This document shows, piece by piece, positions 34,396 to 44,315 of a DNA stretch of 64,000 nt; the first letter of the stretch is position 1, and each line of letters begins with the position of its first letter. The DNA lies in assembly GCA_028281325.1 (NCBI GenBank), contig JANQKC010000032.1, forward strand, positions 38,187-102,186, written 5' to 3'. Origin of the DNA: Alphaproteobacteria bacterium (GTDB lineage Bacteria; Pseudomonadota; Alphaproteobacteria; UBA8366). The position numbers and the translations under genes were made by a program. Under the pieces are notes generated by a model. It searched no databases and was not told where the DNA came from. It saw only the letters and a program-made list of their open reading frames with translations.

Positions 34396-35844
34396 CTAGA
34401 GGACGATCTCCTTGGTCACCGTCTTGGAATCGTCCCGGAAGCGGCCGCCGGTCCAACCGGCGCAGATCGCGGAGAACAAGCCGGCCTGTCCGCCCGCCTG
34501 AACGATCAACAGGCCCTCGGGCCAGAACTTGTCGACCATTTCGTCCGCCCGTTTCGGATCGACGCCTTCGCCGATCCCGTGGGCGCCCTGGATGACGTCC
34601 GCGCCGGGCCGGCGCAGCGCGTTGTGCAAGGCGCCGGTGATCCGCGCACGGTCCCATCCGGCGTCGCGGAAGGTCGCGTAATGTTCCGGCGACAGCACCA
34701 GCATGGCGTTGGTGAATTCGCACAGTTTCCAGTTGCCGACCGCCATTAGCGAGCGCGAGAGCGATTGGACCAACGCGTCCGGCGTGCGCGACCGTTGGTC
34801 GACGAACCCCTGGATGCCGTCGCCCTGGAACAGGGTGACGGTGTTCGTGCCCGGCGCGTGGCCGCGCGCCACGTTGAGCGGCGTCCATGTGGGATCGTCT
34901 TCTTTCTCCGCGAAACAGAAGGTGTATTTGCCGGGACCGCCGAGCACGGCGCGGTCCATCTCGCCGGGCACGCCGCCGCCGAAATTCCGGATGATGAGCT
35001 GCAACGCCCGGCCGATGGTGGCGTTGGCGCGGTTGCCCTGGCCGAGGCAGTTCATGCCGGCGTTCATGCCGATCTTGCGGGCGATCGGACCGTTGACGAT
35101 CAGGATCGGCGACGAGAAGCAGGTGGTGCAGAGCACGCCATGCATCGTCGCATATGGGTCGAGCGCGGCTTCGAGGGCGGTCAGCACGACCGGCATGTAT
35201 TCCGGGCGGCAGCCGGCCATCACCGCGTTGATCGCGACCTTCTCGACCGTGATGGGCAACAGGTTCGGCGGCACGTCGCCGATCACCTCGTCGGGCTTGC
35301 GGGAGGTGCCGCTCAACATGCGCAACACGCGTGCGTCGGTCGGCGGCACGATCGGCAGTCCGTCGGACCAGCCCCGGTCGAAGCAGGCCTCGATCTCGTC
35401 GTCCCATTCGCCGAGGGTGATCTCGCGCGCGGCGATGCCGGTATCGCCGAACCGGGCGGCCAGCGTTTCATACGCCCCGACATCATGCGTCCGCGAGCCG
35501 CAGCCGGGCCGCGACTCCGGTAGGTCCGCGCCGAGGTCGGTTTGGCCGGCGAGGTCCTGCCATTCCTCGCGATGCCATCCGAAGGCGCGGCCGGTCTCGA
35601 CGCCGTTTTCGAATCGAATGATCGTCGGCACGATCTCGATATCGGCGTCAAAGGAATGCTCGAGCGTATCGTCATGCACCGCGTCGACACCCGGCGGAAA
35701 GGCTGGATCGTCCTGAGTGATCACCGCGATATCGGGACCGGATCGCACGAGGTCCGCGATCAACGGGGCGACCATCGCGCAGGTCTCGCACTCGGCCTTG
35801 ACGAAGATCGCGAGCCCGTCGGCGGGAAGGATGGTGGACGTCAT
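34396..35844 (-). CDS. Thioredoxin-fold protein fused to a large UGSC-like domain
   Basis: 482 aa. N-terminal part (about 1-100) is thioredoxin-like with the active-site motif CETC at about residues 19-22 in FVKAECETCAMVAPLIADL and a downstream VPTIIRF (cis-Pro). The rest (about 130-482) resembles proteins that I associate with the UGSC (seleno)protein family: SDGLPIVPPTDARVLRML, VEKVAINAVMAGCRPEYMPV and GVLCTTCFSSPILIVNGP. The frame has no internal stop, so here it is a Cys-only protein. It follows the selenoprotein gene by 81 bases on the same strand. The UGSC naming rests on memory of similar sequences. Confidence 0.7.
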   Translation of the reverse strand: MTSTILPADGLAIFVKAECETCAMVAPLIADLVRSGPDIAVITQDDPAFPPGVDAVHDDTLEHSFDADIEIVPTIIRFENGVETGRAFGWHREEWQDLAGQTDLGADLPESRPGCGSRTHDVGAYETLAARFGDTGIAAREITLGEWDDEIEACFDRGWSDGLPIVPPTDARVLRMLSGTSRKPDEVIGDVPPNLLPITVEKVAINAVMAGCRPEYMPVVLTALEAALDPYATMHGVLCTTCFSSPILIVNGPIARKIGMNAGMNCLGQGNRANATIGRALQLIIRNFGGGVPGEMDRAVLGGPGKYTFCFAEKEDDPTWTPLNVARGHAPGTNTVTLFQGDGIQGFVDQRSRTPDALVQSLSRSLMAVGNWKLCEFTNAMLVLSPEHYATFRDAGWDRARITGALHNALRRPGADVIQGAHGIGEGVDPKRADEMVDKFWPEGLLIVQAGGQAGLFSAICAGWTGGRFRDDSKTVTKEIVL

Positions 35845-35925
35845 AACAGCCTCGCTCCTGGTCCGGGAATGCGACTGTTATAGAGGGCGACGGGCATGGC
35901 GAACATGCTCGCGTGCGGCTGTCGT

Positions 35926-37161
35926 TCAGGCCGGCGGGTTGATCTGCCGGTCGGGGACGATCGAGTTGGTGCCGAGATAGTGGAAATACTCGTCCTCGTT
36001 CTCGAGGCAGAGCGTCCGCAGCCGCCACAGCGCCTTGCCGAACACCGTCTCGTTGAACAGCCAGTCCTCGACCTGCTTGCTGGTCGAATAACCGGGCTGC
36101 GCCGTGATCGCTTCGCCGTAATACGCCTTGAGGTCCTCATAGGCGAGTTTCAGCACGCGGCCGACCGGCATGTCGTCGCGCGGGCAGGGCGTGTCCTGAT
36201 CGTCCAGGAAGTTCGCCACATATTTGGCGGCGTCGTCGATGGACAGGCCGCTCGGGCCGACCGTGGTGCGGCCGCGCGTCGTCACCGCCAGGTCGTACCA
36301 GGGCGCCAGCGAGGCGATCTCGGTCATCAAGGCCTTGCCGATCTCGCTGGTCGGCGCGGTCTCGTCGGGCAGCGCGGGCAGGTCGATTGGGCAGACCATG
36401 CCGGTCATCGCATCCTCGTCCGGTGGGGCGGCGTCCTCGGGAATCTCGATCGGATAGTCGACCAGCACCGGGCCGGACTCCGCGTCGAGCAGGGCGAAGG
36501 CGGCCTTGATCACGTTCTTCTGGAACTCGGGATCATTGGGCACGCCGATCGGGCGGCCCAATTCATACGGCACCCACAACGCGCGCGGCGGGTTGGTGCG
36601 TTCGGTATGGATGCGGATCAGGCTGATGTGCGTCGTCGCCAGCCCTTCTTCTTCGAAAGTTACGGCAAGCCCGCCAACGGCGCGCGTGCATTTCGGTCAT
36701 ATGGGGACCAGCAAGACGGTGTCGACCGCGTCGGCCTTCATCGTCTGTGCGATTGCGCGGGCCGACTCCTCTAGGTCGCTCGGATGCGGCGCGCCCGAGA
36801 CCGAGAAATGGAAGTTCGACACGGACCCGATCACGCCTTCGTCGGCCAGCTCGTGCAGCCGTTGCAGCGGGAAACAGACATTCAGATCCTGCTGAAAGCC
36901 GGTGCGGTCGAAGTTGACCGAGACATGGCTCATCACGACGTCGCCCGGGTCCACGTCGCCGGGGATCACCCGGAAATCGGTCGCGTTGCGTTGGAACACC
37001 GCGTCGCTGCGCAAATTCAGCGCCGCCGTCGAGATCAACGCGACCCGGCGCTCGTTGAGCGGCTTGCCGGTGACCCAGGGGCGCCGGTCCTCGAAGCCGG
37101 AGCAATCGAGTTCTTCCATCATCTTGCGCTCGCCGAGCGGGATGTCTTCCAGCCGTGCCAT
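35926..37161 (-). CDS. Selenoprotein, glycine/sarcosine/betaine reductase B-like, with in-frame TGA (Sec155)
   Basis: Read through the TGA at 36699-36697, the frame gives 411 residues and one stop at 35926. N-terminal half: RPWVTGKPLNERRVALISTA, VMSHVSVNFDRTGFQQDLNV and DAVDTVLLVPI; then Sec155-Pro-Lys-Cys-Thr-Arg-Ala-Val-Gly. In Cys homologues this site is Cys-Pro-x-Cys, so the TGA is at a redox centre. Both sides keep the same frame and are strongly protein-like, e.g. RALWVPYELGRPIGVPNDPE after the TGA. The C-terminal 200 residues lie beyond the core. Start: ATG at 37161. A SECIS-like hairpin starts 8 bases downstream of the TGA. Function unknown beyond thiol/selenol redox. Confidence 0.82.
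36665..36699 (-). promoter_or_regulatory. Bacterial SECIS-like hairpin after the Sec codon
   Basis: The minus strand reads TGA (36699-36697), seven spacer bases, then arm GCACGCGCGCC (36689-36679), loop GTT (36678-36676) and arm GGCGGGCTTGC (36675-36665), with 9 of 11 positions paired. The loop starts 19 bases after the TGA, the spacing of the E. coli fdhF SECIS, and has the G-U at its start that SelB recognises. In the coding frame it remains translatable. Confidence 0.7.
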
Positions 37162-37296
37162 GGGAATGTCCGTGATGTGAGTCGGTATGGAAATGACAAT
37201 CGAGTATGGCCGGCGGTGTCCGGGATGGCAAATCACGCTTCGGTTAAGTCTGTCACCGATTGCCGCGGTCGGGCGCGGCCTATAGGGTGTCCCGCC

Positions 37297-38232
37297 ATGC
37301 CGCCACCTTCCGATATATCAGACCGAAAAACCGGCGAAAAAACCGGCCTCGCCGTCCTCATGCTGCTCGCCTGCGGGTTGTTCTGGGGCAGCAATGTCGT
37401 CGTCGGCCGCGCGGTGCACGAAGAACTGCCGCCGGTCGGCCTGGCTTTCTGGCGCAACGTCGCGGCCTTCGCCGTCATGCTGCCCTTCACCGCAGTGGGA
37501 TTGATACGGCAATGGCCGGCCATTCGGGCCAACATGGGTGTGTTCCTGGCCGCCGGGGTCATCGGGACGGCGTTGTTCAACGCGGTTCTGTATTGGGCGT
37601 TGCAAGGCACGACCGCGGTCAACGCGTCCTTGATGATGTCGCTCTGCCCGGTGACGGTGCCGATCTTCGCCTTGCTGATCCTGCGCGTCGGGCTAACGGG
37701 ACGGCAGGCGGCGGGAATTTTGGCGTCGCTCGGCGGCGTCGTGGCGATCATCACGCGCGGCGACGTAACGGCGCTTGCCGATCTCACCTTCAACCAAGGC
37801 GACTTGTTGATGATCGGGGCGATGGCCTGTTGGTCCTTCTACACCGTCATCGTGAAGCTGCGCCCGCCGTCGATCGACCCGTTCACCTTTCTCAGCGCGC
37901 TGCTTCTCGTCGCGGTCGTGACGCTGATCCCGTTCTACCTATGGGAAATCGCGTCGGGGCGGGTCTACCCCGCCACCTGGGAGGCGGCGGCCGCGGCGAC
38001 CTATCTCGGCCTGTTCCCGACCGCTTTGGCACTGCTTTTCTTCAACAAGGCGGTGGAGATCATCGGGCCGAACCGGACCGGGCCGTATAATCACCTGGTG
38101 CCGGTTTTCGCGACCATCCTGGCGGTGATCTTCCTGGGCGAGCGGCTGGCGCTGTTCCATCTGGCGGGGGCGGCGTTCATAGCGCTCGGACTCTATTTGG
38201 CGACCGCGCGGGGATCGGCGCGCCGGGCGTAG
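37297..38232 (+). CDS. EamA/DMT-superfamily transporter
   Basis: Ten-helix exporter, 311 aa, starting at the ATG at 37297 (MPPPSDISDRKTGEKTGLAV). Two EamA repeats: first with LACGLFWGSNVVVGRAVHEE and LAFWRNVAAFAV; second with LMIGAMACWSFYTVIVKLRP and GLFPTALALLFFNKAVEIIG. Substrate unknown. Its 3' end overlaps the convergent sortase gene by 56 bases (38177-38232), so both stop codons lie within the other's coding sequence. Confidence 0.92.
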   Translation: MPPPSDISDRKTGEKTGLAVLMLLACGLFWGSNVVVGRAVHEELPPVGLAFWRNVAAFAVMLPFTAVGLIRQWPAIRANMGVFLAAGVIGTALFNAVLYWALQGTTAVNASLMMSLCPVTVPIFALLILRVGLTGRQAAGILASLGGVVAIITRGDVTALADLTFNQGDLLMIGAMACWSFYTVIVKLRPPSIDPFTFLSALLLVAVVTLIPFYLWEIASGRVYPATWEAAAAATYLGLFPTALALLFFNKAVEIIGPNRTGPYNHLVPVFATILAVIFLGERLALFHLAGAAFIALGLYLATARGSARRA

Positions 38233-38800
38233 CCTCCGGCTCGGCGTAGACCACATAGCGCAGCGGCCCGCCGGGATCGACCGCGTCGAACGGATAGCAG
38301 GTCACCAGCGCCAGCCATGACTCGTCATCCTCGATCCGCAAGCCGCTGGAGTCGGAATCGACGATCTGCGTCTTGGTGACGCGAAAGCTGCGGCGCGCGC
38401 CGGTCCGGTCGGTCACGGTCATGGCGTCACCGGACCTGAGGTTTTGCAGGAACCGGAAATGCGTGTCGCGATGGCCGTTGATAACGGAGACGCCGTCGCC
38501 GCCGGGCAATGCCGTGCCGCCCATATGCCCGGGGCCGAAGGCAAGCGTGCGGCCGCTGGCCCCCGCCAACACGATCTGGTCGACCCGAAGCCGCGGCACG
38601 GTGATCTGGGCCACCGGCCAAGTGTCCGCCCAGGACCAGGGTTTGCTCCGTTCCGCCCCGTTCTGCGTATCGGTCCAGGCGCGTTTGATCAGGATCTGCG
38701 CCAAGCCGGCCTTGGCATGGATCCAGGCGGCCTCGCCGACCTGCCATCCGCCGAAGGCGAGCAGCAGGACGGCGAGGGCGCACGCACCGCGGGAGGTCAT
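38177..38800 (-). CDS. Class GN sortase (marine proteobacterial type)
   Basis: Membrane-anchored transpeptidase of 207 aa. Start at 38800 overlaps the target-protein stop (ATGA). Signal-anchor ACALAVLLLAFGGWQVGEA at the N-terminus; catalytic triad His110 (SVINGHRDTHF), Cys168 (LALVTCYPFDA) and Arg181 (GPLRYVV). Sortases are rare in Gram-negatives; this type is encoded with a single dedicated substrate, as here. The C-terminus (from about residue 188) is a short Pro/Arg-rich tail that reads into the convergent EamA gene. Confidence 0.93.
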   Translation of the reverse strand: MTSRGACALAVLLLAFGGWQVGEAAWIHAKAGLAQILIKRAWTDTQNGAERSKPWSWADTWPVAQITVPRLRVDQIVLAGASGRTLAFGPGHMGGTALPGGDGVSVINGHRDTHFRFLQNLRSGDAMTVTDRTGARRSFRVTKTQIVDSDSSGLRIEDDESWLALVTCYPFDAVDPGGPLRYVVYAEPEATPGAPIPARSPNRVRAL

Positions 38801-41061
38801 TGCGCGGTGCGCCGGCGGACGAACCAGACCGCGAGCGCCAGGCACACCAGCAGCAGTCCGATCAGCAGATGCTGACCGGCGGGCGTCGCCGTGCGGGTGT
38901 TCAGCCTGATCATCGCGCCGGGTCGGCCCGGTTGATGGATCGTGCTGGCGGGCGCGGCCTGGTTGCCGGCCACTGTTGATTGGGCCAGCGTCCGCAAGGT
39001 CGCCTTGCCCTGGGTTCGTTGGGGCAGGGACTTGCCGGCGGCCCGCGGCGGCGTCCAGCCTGCGGGCGGATTGGTGGGCACCGCGCGGCGGCTCATGCCC
39101 TCGTCCGACGGCCGGCTGATTTTCTTATCCACCGCGACGAGGCTGGTGTAGCGGCTCATGATCTGATGCGGCAGCGCGACGTTCAGGACCGCTTGCCGCA
39201 CCGCCATCGGGTCGACGCCTTCCTGCAACTCGTCCATCAGCGCCTCGGTTTTGCGCTTCGCCCAGAGCTTGGCGATTCCCTTCCCGTCGAGCGCGTCGGC
39301 AAGCGCAAGAGTCGTCGCCCACTCCCGGCCGGCAAGGCGGCCCGCGATGGTGATGTCGCCGTCGTCCGTCGGCAGGCGCGCGCTGACGATAACCGGATCG
39401 CCACGATACAAGTCGGGTACGCGTCCCGGCTGCACATCGGTGGCCGGCTGACCGGAAAACTCGACCGCGATGTCGGTCAGCACCGGGTTGCCCAACTTCT
39501 TGAACAGACGGGTCATCTTGTCGGTGACCTCGCTGGTCTTGCCGATGAAGGTGAAGGTGCCGCGTCCGAACCGCGCCGCCTTGTTCATGAAATGCGCGTT
39601 CGGGGCGCTGCCGATGCCGATGGTGAACAGCCGGGAATCGCCGATACCCTGCCGGATCAGCCGAAACAGTTGCGTTTCGTTGCCGACGCTGCCGTCGGTC
39701 AACAGCACGATCTGGCGCAGCCGGCTGGTATCGATGCGGTCGTCCAGCGCGAGGTCCAGCGCGCGGCGCATCTCGGTGCCGCCGTCCGCCGTCATCGCGT
39801 CGACGAAGAGGCGCGCGGTCGCCAGCGACCGTGGGGTCACAGGTTGCGGCTTGGCGAACAGCGGCGTCGGCTGGCTCGAAAACCCGATGACGTTGAAGCT
39901 GTCATTGGGGTGCAGCCGGTCGAGCGCGAAGTGCAGCGCCTTCTTGGCTTGTTCGATCGACTGGCCGTGCATCGAGCCCGACGTGTCGATGATGAAGATC
40001 GCTTCGCGCGGCAACCGGGCCTCGTCCTTCTTCGCTTCCCCGGTCGGGGGGATGACCATGGCAAGCACATAGGTCTCGCCGTCATGCTCTTCCTTAAAGA
40101 GTGTGGCGCGTGGCGCGCTGCCGGGATCCGGCCGCCATTCGAGGACGAAGTCCCGGTCGGCGGGCACCGGCCCGTTGCGCAACACCACCCGGAAGCTGTC
40201 TTCACCGGTGTCGGCGACCTGGACCTCGTGATACAGGCTGCGCAGCGCCGCGACCGGCACGCCGGGATTCAAGGCGACGGTGATCAGCGCCGGGTTCCCC
40301 TTGCCCAGAATCGGATGGCGCATCGGCGGGGTGATCCGTTCCGCGTCGGGGACGGTGCGCGTGTTGACGCCCCAACCGATGCCGCCGACGCCTGCGATAT
40401 GCGGTCCCTTGGGGATGTAGCGCGGGTTGACGACCATCGGGAATCGCAGCGAGTAGAGACCGTCGACGACCGTCACCGGCTGTTGATACGACATCTCGAC
40501 GGTGATGGTTTCGCCGGGCGGGATATTCGCGATGGACACGGTGAACAGATTCGGGCGTTCCTGCTCGACCAGGCTGGCCTTGCGGCCGCTGCGTTTCGCC
40601 GCGTCATAGCGTTTCTTGGCCGCCTTGCGTTCGTCGATCTTGCCTTCGATGATCCGTTCGCCGATCCGCATCAGCAGATGGTCGACCGCGCCCTTGCGGG
40701 ACATCGGGAAGACATAGACGCCTTCCACCCATTCGGTGTCGGGGTTCTTGAAACGCTGCGCCACGGTGACTCGGGCGACGATACCGGTGATGGCGATCGT
40801 GACCTTCGCGTCGAGTTCGGGCGCCGCGACGTCCGGCCCCGATGCGTTCGGCTTGCGCAGAAACAAACCGCCATCGGATTGGCCGCGTTCGGTCGGTCCA
40901 GCGATCGGCGCCGCCTCGGCCGTGAGGGCGACGATGCCCGTGCCGACGAAGATCAGTGCGCCGATGATGAGGATCGAAAAATCCCGGATGAATTTGTTTG
41001 ATCGGGTCCGTTGTGGACGCGATGGCGTTACGGTAAGCGGCCGCCCGCCAAATCTTGTCAT
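38797..41061 (-). CDS. Marine proteobacterial sortase target protein (VIT and vWA domains)
   Basis: 754 aa, dedicated substrate of the downstream sortase. The ATG at 41061 (MTRFGG) is chosen; the frame is open to 41121. N-terminal signal/anchor helix FSILIIGALIFVGTGIVALT; VIT domain about 65-195 with FKNPDTEWVEGVYVFPMSRK; vWA domain about 330-500 with MIDAS motif IFIIDTSGSMHGQSIEQAKK and IVLLTDGSVGNETQ. The C-terminus has a degenerate sorting signal around TATPAGQ, a hydrophobic helix and RRRTAQ. The gene couples with the sortase by a 4-base overlap. Confidence 0.93.
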   Translation of the reverse strand: MTRFGGRPLTVTPSRPQRTRSNKFIRDFSILIIGALIFVGTGIVALTAEAAPIAGPTERGQSDGGLFLRKPNASGPDVAAPELDAKVTIAITGIVARVTVAQRFKNPDTEWVEGVYVFPMSRKGAVDHLLMRIGERIIEGKIDERKAAKKRYDAAKRSGRKASLVEQERPNLFTVSIANIPPGETITVEMSYQQPVTVVDGLYSLRFPMVVNPRYIPKGPHIAGVGGIGWGVNTRTVPDAERITPPMRHPILGKGNPALITVALNPGVPVAALRSLYHEVQVADTGEDSFRVVLRNGPVPADRDFVLEWRPDPGSAPRATLFKEEHDGETYVLAMVIPPTGEAKKDEARLPREAIFIIDTSGSMHGQSIEQAKKALHFALDRLHPNDSFNVIGFSSQPTPLFAKPQPVTPRSLATARLFVDAMTADGGTEMRRALDLALDDRIDTSRLRQIVLLTDGSVGNETQLFRLIRQGIGDSRLFTIGIGSAPNAHFMNKAARFGRGTFTFIGKTSEVTDKMTRLFKKLGNPVLTDIAVEFSGQPATDVQPGRVPDLYRGDPVIVSARLPTDDGDITIAGRLAGREWATTLALADALDGKGIAKLWAKRKTEALMDELQEGVDPMAVRQAVLNVALPHQIMSRYTSLVAVDKKISRPSDEGMSRRAVPTNPPAGWTPPRAAGKSLPQRTQGKATLRTLAQSTVAGNQAAPASTIHQPGRPGAMIRLNTRTATPAGQHLLIGLLLVCLALAVWFVRRRTAQ

Positions 41062-41213
41062 CTTCCCTGTCTCCTGCTGTCTCTCTCCGTGTCGGCGTGC
41101 CTTTCCGACAACGTTCAGCAAAACGGGGCAAGCGGGCGAAGCTTGGGCGCGTTAACGGCGATGTTTGGAAATAATGCGGCGAGTTTTTGACGCGGGCGAT
41201 CCGAAAGACGGAC

Positions 41214-42053
41214 TCAAAGGTTCATGAAAACGATGCCGGCGACGATGCCGACCGCGGCCACGATGCGCCGCGGCCCGAAAGCTTCTTTCATGAAAACCGC
41301 GCCGATGACCGCGGCGAAAACCACGCTGGTTTCGCGCAAGGCGGCGACCGGTCCCATCGGCGCGAAGCTAAGGGCCCAGAGCACGACGCAGAAGTTCACC
41401 GCGCTGATGACGCCGAGCGCGACGCCGGTCTTCCACCGGTCGCGCATCGCGGTGTAGATGCGCTCGCCGCGCCAGACGCGGGCGATCACCAGCATGGTGA
41501 ACCCGTCGAGCACGAACATCCAGACGACGTAGCTGAGCGCCGCCTCGGGAATGCGCACGGCGAGACCGTCGACCACGGTGTAGGCGCTTAGCACGACGCC
41601 CGCGATCCCCGCCAGCAGCAACGGCCGCAAGCCCGCACCGGCAACTTGGCTGCGTTCCAGCGCGAAACTTAGCAGGCCGGTGCAGATCAACAGGATGCCG
41701 ATGACGGCGGCGCCGCCGGGTATCTCGCCCGCGGCGGGGATGGCGAGCAGGGTGACGAGCAACGGCGCGACCCCGCGCGTGATCGGGTACACCTGGCTCA
41801 ACTCGCCATGGATATACATCGCGACCATCGCGATCTTGTAGATGATGTGCAGGACGACATGCGCCGCGAGCAGCAGCCATATCGATTGCGGCGGCGGCGG
41901 GACGAGGAACAGCGCCGGCACCATCAACAAGGCTTCGGACCCGTAGATCAGCGACGCCATGGCCACCGGGTCGCGCGCGCCCTTGATGAAGGCGTTCCAG
42001 GATGCGTGGACCAGGGCCGCGAGCAGCAGAAGCGCGGTGACGGTGAGGGTCAT
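41214..42053 (-). CDS. EamA-family transporter
   Basis: DMT-superfamily membrane protein, 279 aa, from the ATG at 42053 (MTLTVTALLLLAALVHASWN); the much longer open frame upstream is antisense to neighbouring genes. Seen: AHASWNAFIK-type first helix, VYPITRGVAPLLVTLLAIPA, and second repeat FAPMGPVAALRETSVVFAAV followed by EAFGPRRIVAAVGIVAG. About ten helices. 14 bases after the stop of the PhyH gene, on the same strand, so probably co-transcribed. Substrate unknown. Confidence 0.9.
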   Translation of the reverse strand: MTLTVTALLLLAALVHASWNAFIKGARDPVAMASLIYGSEALLMVPALFLVPPPPQSIWLLLAAHVVLHIIYKIAMVAMYIHGELSQVYPITRGVAPLLVTLLAIPAAGEIPGGAAVIGILLICTGLLSFALERSQVAGAGLRPLLLAGIAGVVLSAYTVVDGLAVRIPEAALSYVVWMFVLDGFTMLVIARVWRGERIYTAMRDRWKTGVALGVISAVNFCVVLWALSFAPMGPVAALRETSVVFAAVIGAVFMKEAFGPRRIVAAVGIVAGIVFMNL

Positions 42054-42067
42054 CGACGGGGTTGCCG

Positions 42068-42928
42068 TCAGGAGTCTACGACGACGCCTCCGCTTCCCCG
42101 GTGGGCGCCTTTGTCGGTTCCCTGATAGATGAAGCCTTCGCGCGTCGCCGTGATGCGGTCGTGCAAGGCCACGGCGTCGGGATGCATGTCCGACAGCGGC
42201 GGCGTTTCCGCTTCGAAGTTGTTGTAGCGGTCTTCGCCGCGCACCAGCATCGCGCTGTCCGGCACGCCCGTGATCTGACGGACATGCGGCGCGATATAGC
42301 GGATCGCGTATCCGATGCGCCGGTCGTCGCTCATGTTCGGCGATGACGCATGCGCGAGCATCACATGGTGCAGCGACATCTCGCCGGCCTTGAGGACCAT
42401 GTCGACGGCATCGTCCTCGTCCACGTCGACGCCGAGTTCCTGCCCGCGGGTCAACAGGTTGTCCGGATCGAAGGTGTCCTTGTGCGGCAGTTGGTCGAGC
42501 TTGTGCGTGCCGGGCGCGACCTTCATCGCGCCGCTTTCCAGCGTCGCTGGCGAGAAGGCCAGCCAGGCGGTGCACACGTCCGGCGCACTGAGGCCCCAAT
42601 AGGTCGCATCCTGATGCCAGGACACGAAGCCTTTGTTGTCGGGCTCCTTGGTGAAGAAGGATGACTGCCAGCACAGGATGTCCGGCCCGAGCACGTCCTC
42701 GACCGCGTCCAGGATTTTCGGATGTCGCACCAGATCGTTTATCCAGGTCAGCAGCAGATACAGTTTCTGTTGTTTCCGGCCGGTGATCGCGCCGCCCTGA
42801 CTGGTCTCGAATGCTTCGAGCTTGCGCCGGCATTCGGCGGCCTCGGCTTCGGACAGCACCGGTACGGGGAAATGGAAGCCTTCGTCGTGATAGTGCCGTA
42901 CTTGGTCGGCGGTGAGCGATTTGGGCAT
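42068..42928 (-). CDS. Phytanoyl-CoA dioxygenase family protein
   Basis: Fe(II)/2-oxoglutarate-dependent oxygenase of 286 aa from the ATG at 42928 (MPKSLTADQVRHYHDEGFHF). Iron ligands: His-x-Asp in VSWHQDATYWGL, and the distal His in SLHHVMLAHASSPNMS, with Arg for 2OG in RRIGYAIRY. The region PGTHKLDQLPHKDTFDPDN is typical of PhyH/ectoine-hydroxylase relatives. Substrate unknown. Confidence 0.92.
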   Translation of the reverse strand: MPKSLTADQVRHYHDEGFHFPVPVLSEAEAAECRRKLEAFETSQGGAITGRKQQKLYLLLTWINDLVRHPKILDAVEDVLGPDILCWQSSFFTKEPDNKGFVSWHQDATYWGLSAPDVCTAWLAFSPATLESGAMKVAPGTHKLDQLPHKDTFDPDNLLTRGQELGVDVDEDDAVDMVLKAGEMSLHHVMLAHASSPNMSDDRRIGYAIRYIAPHVRQITGVPDSAMLVRGEDRYNNFEAETPPLSDMHPDAVALHDRITATREGFIYQGTDKGAHRGSGGVVVDS

Positions 42929-43066
42929 GGTCGGGACTCTCCGGAGCGTGGTCGACGAGCGCAGTGTATCACGCGGCGGCGTCTGCATCATTTGCCGCCG
43001 GACCCGTCGGGTTCGGTGTTGAAACGCCGTAGGTATGGGCGTAGTGTTCGCACCTTCACTGGTTGA

Positions 43067-44296
<1,230 letters not shown>

Positions 44297-44315
44297 GCCG
44301 GAGGGGAATGCCGTC

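Noticed and set aside
35926..37236. Selenoprotein region as two separate genes (36697-37161 and 35926-36579) or as a pseudogene with a nonsense mutation
   Set aside because: The reading frame is the same on both sides, protein-like sequence crosses the TGA without a gap, the second part has no ribosome binding site of its own, and the TGA is at the conserved Cys/Sec redox site with a SECIS-like hairpin.
38980..41001. Plus-strand 673-codon frame opposite the sortase target gene
   Set aside because: Antisense artefact; the minus-strand protein has clear VIT and vWA domains.
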